A DNA stretch of 9,543 nt from contig JAUWIE010000076.1 of NCBI GenBank assembly GCA_030605515.1, forward strand, positions 1-9,543. The letters are read 5' to 3'. The position numbers and the translations under genes were made by a program. Positions 1 to 6,914 of this stretch are shown piece by piece. The notes under the pieces are model-generated. The model did no database searches. It was not told where the DNA came from and saw only the letters and a program-made list of their open reading frames with translations. The DNA is from Thermoplasmatota archaeon (GTDB taxonomy: Archaea; Thermoplasmatota; E2; DHVEG-1). Each line of letters opens with the position of its first letter. Position 1 is the first letter of the stretch.

Positions 1-1
1 G

Positions 2-973
2 TATTGGTCTGATAAAATAAAAAAACGAAAACCATTTGTTCTAGCAGGATATAGTTTATCAACCATTGCAAAACCCATGTTTGCTTTTGCTACTTCCTGG
101 CCTTTTATCTTATTTGTAAGAGTATTTGAACGAGTTGGAAAAGGAATTCGTACAGCTCCTCGTGATGCAATTATTGCTGAATCAGCTGACTCATCAATAA
201 GAGGCAAAACATATGGTTTTCATCGTGCAATGGATGGCATTGGATCTATATCTGGCGCAGTCCTTGCTTTCTTACTATTACCATTACTTGGATTTACAAA
301 AATATTTCTAATAGCGGTAATACCTGGTGCAATAGCTGTCATATTTATATTGTTTTTAAAAGAAAAAAATAAAACTGGTGAAAAAAAGAATAGGAAAACC
401 ACATCATTTAAAGTCAGTCTAAAAGCCTTACCTCGTAATTTAAAACTTTTCATCTTAGTTTCAACTGTTTTTACATTCGGACATTTTGGCTATGCGTTTA
501 TATTGTTAAAAGCACGAAACATCGGCCTTGGTAATGACACAGCAATCTTCCTTTATATCCTATTTTTTATTGTTTATACTCTGTTCATTATCCCATCAGG
601 AATACTCTCCGATAAAATCGGTAGGAAACCTGTTCTCATAATGGGATATATGCTTTTTGCTGTAACCGCTATTGGTCTTATATTTACATCTCAGTTTTAT
701 GCAATACTAGTTGTTTTTGTAATATATGGGGTATTTTATGCAATGATTGATGGCGTACAACGTGCATTTGTTGCAGATCTGTCACCACCTGAATTAAAAG
801 CAACAGCACTAGGAACATTTCATACAGCAATTGGACTTGTTGCTCTCCCAGGTGGATTAATTGCTGGAATTATATGGGATAAAATATCCCCTGAAGCAAC
901 ATTTTTGTTTGCCTTAATCCTCACAGTATGTTCTTTACTTTTATTCATGTTCGTTAGAAATAATAAACAATAG
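2..973 (+). CDS. MFS (major facilitator superfamily) permease, 5'-truncated by the window edge
   Basis: This is a membrane transporter of the major facilitator superfamily. The frame is open from the first complete codon, so the gene begins upstream; an ATG at 77 falls inside the protein and is not the start. The visible 323 residues hold the signature loop after TM2 (SDKIKKRKP), then TM3-4 with the charged motif GKGIRTAPRDA. A lysine-rich central loop follows at about 352-410, then the second half with a repeat of the loop signature (SDKIGRKPVLIMGY, about 609-650) and four to five further hydrophobic helices. The paired loop signatures in both halves are the MFS hallmark. TM1 and TM2 are missing, as expected for a cut gene. 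The substrate cannot be read from the sequence; the GKGIR-PRDA subgroup is usually annotated as efflux or multidrug-like. It ends in TAG and converges on the regulator at 1061-1468. Confidence 0.9.
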   Translation, partial: YWSDKIKKRKPFVLAGYSLSTIAKPMFAFATSWPFILFVRVFERVGKGIRTAPRDAIIAESADSSIRGKTYGFHRAMDGIGSISGAVLAFLLLPLLGFTKIFLIAVIPGAIAVIFILFLKEKNKTGEKKNRKTTSFKVSLKALPRNLKLFILVSTVFTFGHFGYAFILLKARNIGLGNDTAIFLYILFFIVYTLFIIPSGILSDKIGRKPVLIMGYMLFAVTAIGLIFTSQFYAILVVFVIYGVFYAMIDGVQRAFVADLSPPELKATALGTFHTAIGLVALPGGLIAGIIWDKISPEATFLFALILTVCSLLLFMFVRNNKQ

Positions 974-1060
974 TGAAAGTAAACAAATATGAAAAAACAC
1001 ATATGGTCTACAGTTCTTATCTTAAAAACAATTTCAATTTCTTAATAAAATGGTTATTTT

Positions 1061-1468
1061 TTATCTATAGAAGTTACCAAGTTGATTATCTATTTCATTT
1101 GCAATTTTTAACATTTCAGCAAATATTCTATCTATGTCCTCTTTTACTTCTTCAATACTTTTTTGAAGGCATTTGTTTCTGAGTCTATACAGATTTCTTT
1201 GTCTTATTACAATCCCCGCGTCTATAAAACTATTTAGATGATGAACAATTGCTCCTCTTGTAAGTTCTAATTGTCCTGCTATTTGATCGCTAGTAAGCCC
1301 CTCTGATCTGCATGTTTCTCTGACAAGTACTCTAAATATTTTCCCAGCAGTATCTTGTTTATCTCTCTGGGAAAAATATCCAAAGGATTTACAAACAAAA
1401 TCTATATCATCTTTTAGGCTGCCTGTTGGCGGTGTATCTACTCTTTTAATAAGAATTCTAATTGCCAT
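1061..1468 (-). CDS. winged-helix transcriptional regulator, HSR1-like (heat-shock repressor candidate)
   Basis: This is a 135-residue DNA-binding protein. A helix-turn-helix spans about residues 57-83 (LTSDQIAGQLELTRGAIVHH), followed by a short wing (about 86-98) and a charged C-terminal helix (about 100-130) suited to dimerisation. This is the ArsR/MarR-like architecture. I chose the ATG at 1468; a TTG one codon upstream is possible but adds nothing. A TATA-like box at 1491-1500 lies about 27 bp upstream of this ATG, which suggests a leaderless transcript. It is divergent from hsp20-cdc48. In Archaeoglobus fulgidus the regulator HSR1 is co-transcribed with an Hsp20 and a Cdc48 gene, and the gene neighbourhood here is the same apart from orientation. 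I therefore infer control of the heat-shock genes and of itself. The family call rests on the fold and context, not on an alignment; a generic ArsR-like regulator remains possible. Confidence 0.7.
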   Translation of the reverse strand: MAIRILIKRVDTPPTGSLKDDIDFVCKSFGYFSQRDKQDTAGKIFRVLVRETCRSEGLTSDQIAGQLELTRGAIVHHLNSFIDAGIVIRQRNLYRLRNKCLQKSIEEVKEDIDRIFAEMLKIANEIDNQLGNFYR

Positions 1469-1490
1469 CAATATTATATAAGTTGTTTCG

Positions 1491-1500
1491 ATTATTTATA
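1491..1500 (-). promoter_or_regulatory. TATA box of the winged-helix regulator gene
   Basis: On the minus strand the site reads TATAAATAAT, centred about 27 bp before the regulator's ATG. That spacing puts the transcription start at or next to the start codon, and no Shine-Dalgarno sequence is visible, so the mRNA is probably leaderless. A CTAAC half-site (1506-1510) lies just upstream of the box. Confidence 0.5.
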
Positions 1501-1552
1501 TTTTTCTAACAAATGCCTAATTTTGTCAATTTTAAATTATCAAAACCAAAAA

Positions 1553-1562
1553 CTATTTAAAT
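1553..1562 (+). promoter_or_regulatory. TATA box of the hsp20 promoter
   Basis: The sequence CTATTTAAAT is preceded by an A-rich stretch (1545-1552) that would serve as the BRE. The predicted transcription start is about 25 bp downstream, near 1583-1588, which places the palindrome at 1586-1602 on the start site. A second AT-rich candidate (TTTAAAT near 1531-1537) is less well placed. Confidence 0.5.
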
Positions 1563-1585
1563 TAGAGCTTACATACATACAATTC

Positions 1586-1602
1586 GTTAGCTTAAAGTTA
1601 AC
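1586..1602 (+). promoter_or_regulatory. 17-bp near-perfect palindrome at the hsp20 start site, candidate operator
   Basis: GTTAgCTTAAAGtTAAC pairs at 7 of 8 positions around a central A. It sits where transcription of hsp20 should begin, a position where binding would block RNA polymerase. Its outer halves resemble the GTTAG/CTAAC half-sites described for the A. fulgidus HSR1 site. The role is inferred from position; a palindrome of this quality could occur a few times by chance in 9.5 kb of AT-rich DNA. Confidence 0.45.
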
Positions 1603-1626
1603 AAAACAAAAAATAAACTAACAAAT

Positions 1627-1631
1627 GGAGG
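1627..1631 (+). promoter_or_regulatory. strong Shine-Dalgarno site of hsp20
   Basis: GGAGG lies 9 bases before the ATG at 1641 and supports that start. It overlaps the end of the second CTAACAAATG copy (1618-1627), so a protein or structure acting there could also affect translation. Confidence 0.75.
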
Positions 1632-1640
1632 AAAAAAACC

Positions 1641-2129
1641 ATGGATAGTAACTGGAATATTAGGGACCAAATGCGAAGAATGCAAGAAGAAACGGATAAA
1701 CTGTTTGAAGGATTTGCAGGTTTTCAACCATTTGGAACATACAGATATAGAGAGGTGCTACCAAGTCACACTGAAAGTGAAATTGTATGCAATAATTACA
1801 AACAACCAATTGCAGATATGTGGGAAACCGACAAAGACGTCCTGGCAACTATAGAAATACCTGGAGTACAAAAAGAAGACATCAACATAAACCTCGAAAA
1901 GGACTCACTAGAGATAAGGGTAGAGAAAAAAGACGAATTCAAAGAAGAAGACAAAAAACATGGCATATATCGTCTTGAAAGAAGATACGGCGGATACTAC
2001 AGAAACATGTCACTACCAGAAAACGTTGATCCTAACAAAATCAAAGCAACATATGCAAACGGTGTTTTAGAACTTAGAATGCCAAAAGTAAAGTCCCATA
2101 AAAATGGAAGGTCTATCAAAGTCAATTAG
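1641..2129 (+). CDS. hsp20: small heat-shock protein, Hsp20/alpha-crystallin family
   Basis: This is an ATP-independent cytoplasmic chaperone that binds unfolding proteins and forms large oligomers. Of its 162 residues, 1-54 are a variable N-terminal arm rich in Met, Arg and Phe. The alpha-crystallin domain covers about 55-150 (starting PIADMWETDKDVLATIEIPG) and carries the family signature ANGVLEL at 139-145. The tail ends with an I-x-V element (I159-V161) that in this family docks into a neighbouring subunit. The length is typical. The start at 1641 is supported by GGAGG. The gene is followed after 50 bp by cdc48 and is divergent from the winged-helix regulator, as expected for a heat-shock unit. 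Its promoter carries a palindrome at the predicted start of transcription. A T-rich stretch just after the TAG stop (about 2132-2149) may terminate some transcripts before cdc48. Confidence 0.95.
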   Translation: MDSNWNIRDQMRRMQEETDKLFEGFAGFQPFGTYRYREVLPSHTESEIVCNNYKQPIADMWETDKDVLATIEIPGVQKEDININLEKDSLEIRVEKKDEFKEEDKKHGIYRLERRYGGYYRNMSLPENVDPNKIKATYANGVLELRMPKVKSHKNGRSIKVN

Positions 2130-2179
2130 ACCTTTTCTTATATTTTTTAGATTTAATTGATAAATATTAGGTGATAGAA

Positions 2180-4363
2180 ATGAATGATGATAAAAAAAAT
2201 AATAATCAAATAAAGCTGGCAGTAGCAGAAGCCTTACAAATAGATGTAGATAAAGGAATTGCAAGAATTCCTGATGACATCATGAACAAATTTGGAATAA
2301 ATGCAGGAGATATAATTGAAATTCAAGGTAAAAGTAAAGCAGTAGCAACTGTTTGGAGGGGACGACCTGAAGATGATGAACAAAATATCATTAGAATGGA
2401 TGGTATTATACGATTTACAGCAGGTACGTCCATTGGCGAAGATGTAACCATCTCTGTTGCAAAATGGAATGAAGCAAAATCGGTAACACTTTCTCCATTA
2501 CAAGAAGTTAGGTTTAGCGATGATCCAACATCTTATTTTCATAACAAACTTATTGATCGCCCTTTGATTAAAAATCAAAAGATAGCAGTTGATGTAATGG
2601 GCACACAGTTATATTACATGATTACGTCAGTTTCACCTGCAAATAAAATTATTAAAATAACACATGAAACAAAAATAAATATTGCAAGCAAAACAGTTAA
2701 AGATACACCAACAAGAATACCAGAAATTACTTATGAAGACATTGGTGGCTTACAAAAAGAAACTGAAATGATACGTGAAATGATAGAAACACCAATGCGT
2801 TATCCTGAGGTTTTCCGAAGATTGGGTATTGGTGCACCAAAAGGAGTATTGATTTCAGGACCACCCGGAACTGGAAAAACATTACTTGCAAAAGCTGTTG
2901 CATCTGAAACAGAATCAAATTTTTACTCTATTGCAGGACCTGAACTTTTAAATAAATATTATGGTGAAACCGAAAGGCAACTTAGAGATATATTTGATGA
3001 AGCAAATAAAAACGCACCTTCTATAATTTTCATAGATGAAATCGATTCTATTGCTCCAAAACGAGAAGATATAAAAGGAGAACTTGAAAAAAGACTTGTC
3101 TCACAATTACTTGCCCTTATGGATGGTCTGAATGGTAGGGGCCAAGTTGTTGTAATGGCTGCGACAAATAGGCCTGATGATCTTGATCCAGCACTGCGAA
3201 GACCAGGACGTTTTGATCGAGAACTTAAAATTAACCCACCGGATAGACAAGGACGAAAAGAGATTTTACAGATTCACTCTAGGAGTATGCCTCTTGCAGA
3301 TGATGTAAATTTAGAGAAACTTTCGGAAAAAACACTAGGATATACAGGGGCAGATCTTGAAATCTTGTGTAAAGAAGCAGCGATGAAAGCACTTAAACCT
3401 CACATGTCAGAATTTAAAACTTTTGAAGATACAGTACCGACTTCTCTTCTTGAAAAAATGAAGGTAGCAATGAAGAACTTTACTGAGGCCCTAAAAATGG
3501 TTGAACCTTCGGCTATGCGCGAGGTTTTAATACAAAAACCAAAAGTTAAATGGAGTGACATAGGTGGACTTGATGATGTAAAACAAAAAATAAAAGAAGC
3601 TGTTGAATGGCCATTGAAAGATCCTGAATCGTTTAAGAAATTTGGTATAACGCCGGCAAAGGGAATATTGCTCCATGGATTGCCGGGAACTGGAAAAACA
3701 CTAATTGCCAAAGCTGTTGCAAATGAGGCTGATGCAAACTTCATTGCGGTAAAAGGACCAGAACTAGTTTCAAAATGGGTTGGTGAATCAGAAAAACATG
3801 TACGTGATATTTTCAAAAAAGCAAGGCAGGTAGCACCATCGATTATTTTCTTTGATGAATTCGATAGTATTTCAAAGGTTCGTGGTAGCTGTCTTACTGA
3901 TTCAACAGAGAGAATGGTAAATCAACTACTTACTGAACTTGATGGTATAGAAGACCTTGAAAAGGTTGCAATAATTGCTGCGACAAACAGACCTGAATTA
4001 GTCGATGAAGCACTTCTCAGACCTGGAAGAATTGGATTGAAAATAGAAACACCAATCCCCGATAAACAATCAAGAGTTGAAATTTTCAAGGTTCATACCA
4101 GAACAATGCCATTAGACAAAAATATTAACTTAGGGAGCTGGACCGATAAAACTGATGGCTGGACTGGTGCAGATATTGCTGCAATATGTCAAGAAGCAGG
4201 AATGGATGCAATGAGAGAATTCAAATCCGGCAAAAACAAAGATGCAAAAGTCACAGAAAAACATTTTAGTCATGCATATGAAACTATTAAGAAAAATTTA
4301 TCTATCGATCCATTAAACATAGAAAAACCTATTCTAGCAAAATATAACACTAAAATATCTTAG
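2180..4363 (+). CDS. cdc48: Cdc48/p97/VAT-type AAA+ ATPase
   Basis: This hexameric unfoldase uses ATP to extract and thread proteins, commonly for proteasomal degradation. It has 727 residues from the ATG at 2180, which follows AGGTGAT at good spacing; a GTG at 2171 lies inside that ribosome site and is less likely. The N-domain (about 10-185) has the double-psi barrel start KLAVAEALQIDVDKGIARI. D1 has Walker A GPPGTGKT at 227-234, pore loop KYYGE, Walker B with D286-E287, and the second region of homology AATNRPDDLDPALRRPGRFD. D2 has Walker A GLPGTGKT at 500-507, pore loop SKWVGE, Walker B with D559-E560, and AATNRPELVDEALLRPGRIG with both arginine-finger candidates. Two oddities are Leu as second residue of the D2 P-loop and RIGLKIETPIP after the D2 sensor region. 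No C-terminal HbYX proteasome-docking motif is seen. Probably co-transcribed with hsp20. Confidence 0.97.
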   Translation: MNDDKKNNNQIKLAVAEALQIDVDKGIARIPDDIMNKFGINAGDIIEIQGKSKAVATVWRGRPEDDEQNIIRMDGIIRFTAGTSIGEDVTISVAKWNEAKSVTLSPLQEVRFSDDPTSYFHNKLIDRPLIKNQKIAVDVMGTQLYYMITSVSPANKIIKITHETKINIASKTVKDTPTRIPEITYEDIGGLQKETEMIREMIETPMRYPEVFRRLGIGAPKGVLISGPPGTGKTLLAKAVASETESNFYSIAGPELLNKYYGETERQLRDIFDEANKNAPSIIFIDEIDSIAPKREDIKGELEKRLVSQLLALMDGLNGRGQVVVMAATNRPDDLDPALRRPGRFDRELKINPPDRQGRKEILQIHSRSMPLADDVNLEKLSEKTLGYTGADLEILCKEAAMKALKPHMSEFKTFEDTVPTSLLEKMKVAMKNFTEALKMVEPSAMREVLIQKPKVKWSDIGGLDDVKQKIKEAVEWPLKDPESFKKFGITPAKGILLHGLPGTGKTLIAKAVANEADANFIAVKGPELVSKWVGESEKHVRDIFKKARQVAPSIIFFDEFDSISKVRGSCLTDSTERMVNQLLTELDGIEDLEKVAIIAATNRPELVDEALLRPGRIGLKIETPIPDKQSRVEIFKVHTRTMPLDKNINLGSWTDKTDGWTGADIAAICQEAGMDAMREFKSGKNKDAKVTEKHFSHAYETIKKNLSIDPLNIEKPILAKYNTKIS

Positions 4364-4368
4364 AGACA

Positions 4369-4624
4369 TAAGGTAATGGATGCGATAAACCCTATCTCTC
4401 TTGTTTCAATAATTGCATTATGCATAATGATTAGAACATTGATTCTTGCATAGTTGATGTTCTTGTAACTCATAACTTAATTGAAAGATCAAAGACTCTT
4501 ATAAAAAGAAAATATTTGGAAATTGAAAAATCCTATAAAGGATATTGCTAAAGAAACGAATATCACGTTAGCTAAGTTGGACTTATATCTTTGGCATATT
4601 GAAACTGGAAAAATCTTGAAATAA
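4369..4624 (+). pseudogene. decayed 3' fragment of an Ogg2-type 8-oxoguanine DNA glycosylase/AP lyase
   Basis: No intact ORF lies here, but two frames join into a recognisable tail. The first frame (4369-4548) has an internal TAG at 4432-4434 and gives CIVDVLVTHNLIERSKTLIK, then RKYLEIEK. It must shift frame near the A-run at 4526-4530 to continue as IKDIAKETNITLAKLDLYLW and HIETGKILK, ending in TAA at 4622. From memory, the Methanocaldococcus jannaschii Ogg tail (RRKYLEIENI, then LSELDLYIWYLRTGKVLK) matches this closely. The earlier part, GNGCDK then 18 residues to NID, keeps the Lys-to-Asp spacing of the catalytic pair (K129/D147 in that protein). The N-terminal half is absent; the remnant starts right after the cdc48 stop. 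The enzyme would have excised 8-oxoguanine from DNA. The stop and frameshift are seen directly; the family call is recall-based. Confidence 0.65.
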
Positions 4625-4630
4625 CTCAAT

Positions 4631-4673
4631 TGTAGATAATCGCAAAAAACAATTTCTTATCTACAGTGTAGAT
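4631..4673. repeat. nested inverted repeats between convergent genes, candidate terminator or binding site
   Basis: TGTAGATAA (4631-4639) is exactly inverted as TTATCTACA (4657-4665), a 9-bp stem with a 17-base loop. The right arm also belongs to a second perfect palindrome, ATCTACAgTGTAGAT (4659-4673), so TGTAGAT appears twice direct and once inverted. The two hairpins are mutually exclusive. The element lies between the Ogg2 remnant and the 3' end of dtxR, so bidirectional termination is the simplest reading. It is downstream, not upstream, of the iron operon, so a DtxR operator is unlikely. Confidence 0.5.
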
Positions 4674-4709
4674 CTTAAGAAAAATCTAAATCCCAGCAGA
4701 TCCGTCATA

Positions 4710-5195
4710 TTATTTTGATGTTGTTGCATGTTTTAGACACGCGTCAACTAGCTCTGGAGGGCATTTAGAAAGTTTACCGGTTTTAACATACCTCTTCAAA
4801 CGTTCCAACCAATATGGGGTAATTTGACAATGTTTAACGATTTCAACGAACTTTATAACAGTATCCATAGTACTCGGCTGTAGAATATGTTCCATCTCAC
4901 AAGCATCCTCCTCAGCTGTTTTTTTATCAACCCCTAAAAGTAGTAGAAACTCTGTCAATATGTCGTGCCTCTTTTTCGTCGCTTTAGCAACCTTTTTCCC
5001 CTTCTCAGTTAAAGTTGCACCACTGTACTTTTCATAGTTTACATATCCTTCCTCATTTAATTTCTGAAATATCTCGGTAACACTCGCAGGATTTATCTTT
5101 AATGCAGAAGCTATATCATTGGTATGAACCCGTTTTTTTCCCTTCTGTAAATCATACACGAGTTCCACATAATCCTCGATTGTTTTCTTTCTCAA
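4710..5195 (-). CDS. DtxR/MntR-family metal-dependent transcriptional repressor
   Basis: This 161-residue regulator binds DNA when loaded with Fe2+ or Mn2+. The N-terminal winged helix (1-65, TIEDYVELVYDL and the HTH at about 25-48) is followed by the dimerisation and metal domain. Likely ligands, numbered as in MntR, are D8, E11, H77, C99, E102 and H103 (DACEMEH). A Cys at 99 is the DtxR/IdeR-like (iron) choice, while D8 is MntR-like. Position 81 is Thr where these families usually have Glu. There is no SH3-like third domain. The C-terminal tail has three more cysteines (C123, C145, C153). The start must be the TTG at 5195, because the feoB stop TGA lies in frame two codons upstream; GGGGGT just before it is the likely ribosome site. 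It is the last gene of feoA-feoB-dtxR and probably represses that operon. Confidence 0.92.
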   Translation of the reverse strand: MRKKTIEDYVELVYDLQKGKKRVHTNDIASALKINPASVTEIFQKLNEEGYVNYEKYSGATLTEKGKKVAKATKKRHDILTEFLLLLGVDKKTAEEDACEMEHILQPSTMDTVIKFVEIVKHCQITPYWLERLKRYVKTGKLSKCPPELVDACLKHATTSK

Positions 5196-5198
5196 ATG

Positions 5199-6914
5199 TC
5201 ATACCCCCAATAAAATTACGCGAAGGATGAATCCAACAATAACGGCAGTAGCAATCATGATCGCCGTGGATTTAATCATGTCTTTCACTCCAAGTTCTTT
5301 CACAAGTACGGCGAATGTGGCAACACAGGGGAAATATATCGTGAGCATTGTTGCAGCGATTATGAGTTGTAATCCACTCATACCCAAAGGAAGCAACATG
5401 CCAACAGCGAGATCTTTTCTTAGGAATCCAATCGCCAATGAGATGCTTGCCTCACCTGGCAATCCAAACATCCCTTCCATGACGGGTGCAAGAACAGTCC
5501 CCAGCCATTGAAGAAACCCAACCGAATAAAGAATGTTGATGATTAAGACACCAATGAACAAAAACGGTATAGCTTCTTTTAAAAACCAGCGAACACGCAT
5601 CCATGTTTTCTTTAATACGGCTTTTACACTTGGACGACGATATGAGGGAATCTCAAGGAAGATTTCAGGACTTTCTCCTTTAATAAATTTGTTCAGTATC
5701 AGTCCCATCACAATGTAGAGAGTTGCAAGGGTGAGAAACACTAACCCGATATAGTAAATTCCATATGGTCCAAGTATTCCAAAGACCATGGCGGTCTGTG
5801 CCATACAGGGCACCGCAATAGCCAGTAATGTTGCTGAAATAAACCGTTGTTTCCTTGTTTCCAGTGTTCTTGTCGAAAGCGCACCTGGAACGTTGCAACC
5901 AAGACCAAGAAACATCGGGATGATCCCATGGCCATGCATACCAAGCTTATGAAAGATATTATCCACTAATGTGGCAAGCCGCGGCATATAGCCAGTGTCT
6001 TCAAGGATTGACAGCATGAAATAAAACGCGATAATATATGGTAACACCATACCAATCGGCACAAAAAGCCCTGTAGTCAGCATTCCCATGGATTCAACGA
6101 AATCAATTTCAACTCCATATGTACCGATGAGAAGATTGTGAATAAATCCATCACCTAATATGTTACTCAATTCTGTAATAACTGGCCTGTACAACTCTTC
6201 AAAAATTGGCTCAAACACATAACCAATGAGATTTTCTCCGATGAACCGTACAACCCAAAATGCCAAAAAAATGATACCAATTGCGATGGGCAGTCCAGTA
6301 ATTGGTCTAATCGTCAAATCAGATATTCTATCTCTAATTGTATGGTGTCGATGTTCAACATTCTCAACCTTTTTTATGATGGACCCAATCTCTATCCATC
6401 GTCCTTCATCACTTGTCGGCTGGATTTTATCATTGGACCGTGCTTTTTTTATCTTTGAAACCAGTACTTTGATGCCTTCGCCAGTCAGTGCGACGGTTGG
6501 GACAACTGGAACCTCTAATAATTTTTCCAACTGTTTTTCATCGATGTGTATGCCAAGATGCTTTGCTTCATCCCATATGTTTAACGCTATAATGACAGGG
6601 ATGTTTTGCTCTAGAAGTTCCAATGTCAGATACAGATTCCTCTCAAGATTTGTCGTGTCAACAACATTGATAACGACATCGGCTTCCTTTAGCATTTTAG
6701 CAGCTACTTCTTCTGCTTTGTTTGATGGCTCAAGTGAATATGTACCTGGCGCGTCAATGATTTCAACGTGTTTTCCATCTACTCTCATTTTTCCTTTTGA
6801 AAAATCTACAGTGGTCCCTGGGTAGTTAGACGCGATAACATTTGCGCCGGTAAGTCTAGAAAACACAACGCTTTTCCCAACGTTTGGATTTCCCATCAAA
6901 ACAATCTTTTTCAT
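5199..6914 (-). CDS. feoB: ferrous iron transporter FeoB
   Basis: This is an inner-membrane Fe2+ transporter with a G-protein domain, 571 residues long (E. coli FeoB has 773; short forms are common in archaea). G motifs: G1 GNPNVGKS (8-15), G2 Thr near 34-35, G3 DAPG (54-57), G4 NIWD (112-115) and G5-like ALTGEG (142-147). A short helical linker (about 160-200) leads to the membrane part, with the family motifs EDTGYMPR (305-312), LGCNVPGALSTRT (338-350), VPCMAQTAMV (368-377), the second-gate GFLRKDLAVGML (496-507) and YFPCVATFAVL (527-537). The first Gate motif, AVPCMAQTA, departs from the usual PxxPCSARLP form, although Cys370 and Cys530 are kept. ATG 6914 shares one base with the feoA stop (TAATG), and GAGG lies just upstream, so translation is probably coupled. 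Confidence 0.95.
   Translation of the reverse strand: MKKIVLMGNPNVGKSVVFSRLTGANVIASNYPGTTVDFSKGKMRVDGKHVEIIDAPGTYSLEPSNKAEEVAAKMLKEADVVINVVDTTNLERNLYLTLELLEQNIPVIIALNIWDEAKHLGIHIDEKQLEKLLEVPVVPTVALTGEGIKVLVSKIKKARSNDKIQPTSDEGRWIEIGSIIKKVENVEHRHHTIRDRISDLTIRPITGLPIAIGIIFLAFWVVRFIGENLIGYVFEPIFEELYRPVITELSNILGDGFIHNLLIGTYGVEIDFVESMGMLTTGLFVPIGMVLPYIIAFYFMLSILEDTGYMPRLATLVDNIFHKLGMHGHGIIPMFLGLGCNVPGALSTRTLETRKQRFISATLLAIAVPCMAQTAMVFGILGPYGIYYIGLVFLTLATLYIVMGLILNKFIKGESPEIFLEIPSYRRPSVKAVLKKTWMRVRWFLKEAIPFLFIGVLIINILYSVGFLQWLGTVLAPVMEGMFGLPGEASISLAIGFLRKDLAVGMLLPLGMSGLQLIIAATMLTIYFPCVATFAVLVKELGVKDMIKSTAIMIATAVIVGFILRVILLGV

Noticed and set aside
77..973. MFS gene starting at the ATG at 77
   Set aside because: The frame is open upstream to the window edge and encodes the family loop signature SDKIKKRKP before that ATG, so the start lies outside the window.
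973..1182. Small plus-strand ORF after the MFS gene
   Set aside because: It runs antisense into the regulator gene and has a low-complexity Phe/Leu/Tyr composition, without a ribosome site.
2171..2182. GTG at 2171 as the cdc48 start
   Set aside because: This GTG is part of AGGTGAT, which is the ribosome site for the ATG at 2180.
4432..4434. In-frame TAG read as pyrrolysine rather than a nonsense mutation
   Set aside because: TAG is the ordinary terminator of the MFS, hsp20 and cdc48 genes here, and a frameshift further on is still needed, so decay is simpler.
4376..4453. A 25-residue hydrophobic ORF right after cdc48 (ATG 4376)
   Set aside because: It has no proper ribosome-site spacing and overlaps the better-supported Ogg2 remnant in another frame.
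5190..5202. ATG at 5202 (minus strand) as the dtxR start
   Set aside because: It is in a different frame from the DtxR protein and overlaps the feoB stop; only the TTG at 5195 gives the family's N-terminus.
6226..6825. Long open frame of 199 codons opposite feoB
   Set aside because: It is the antisense shadow of the FeoB G-domain, with no recognisable protein features.
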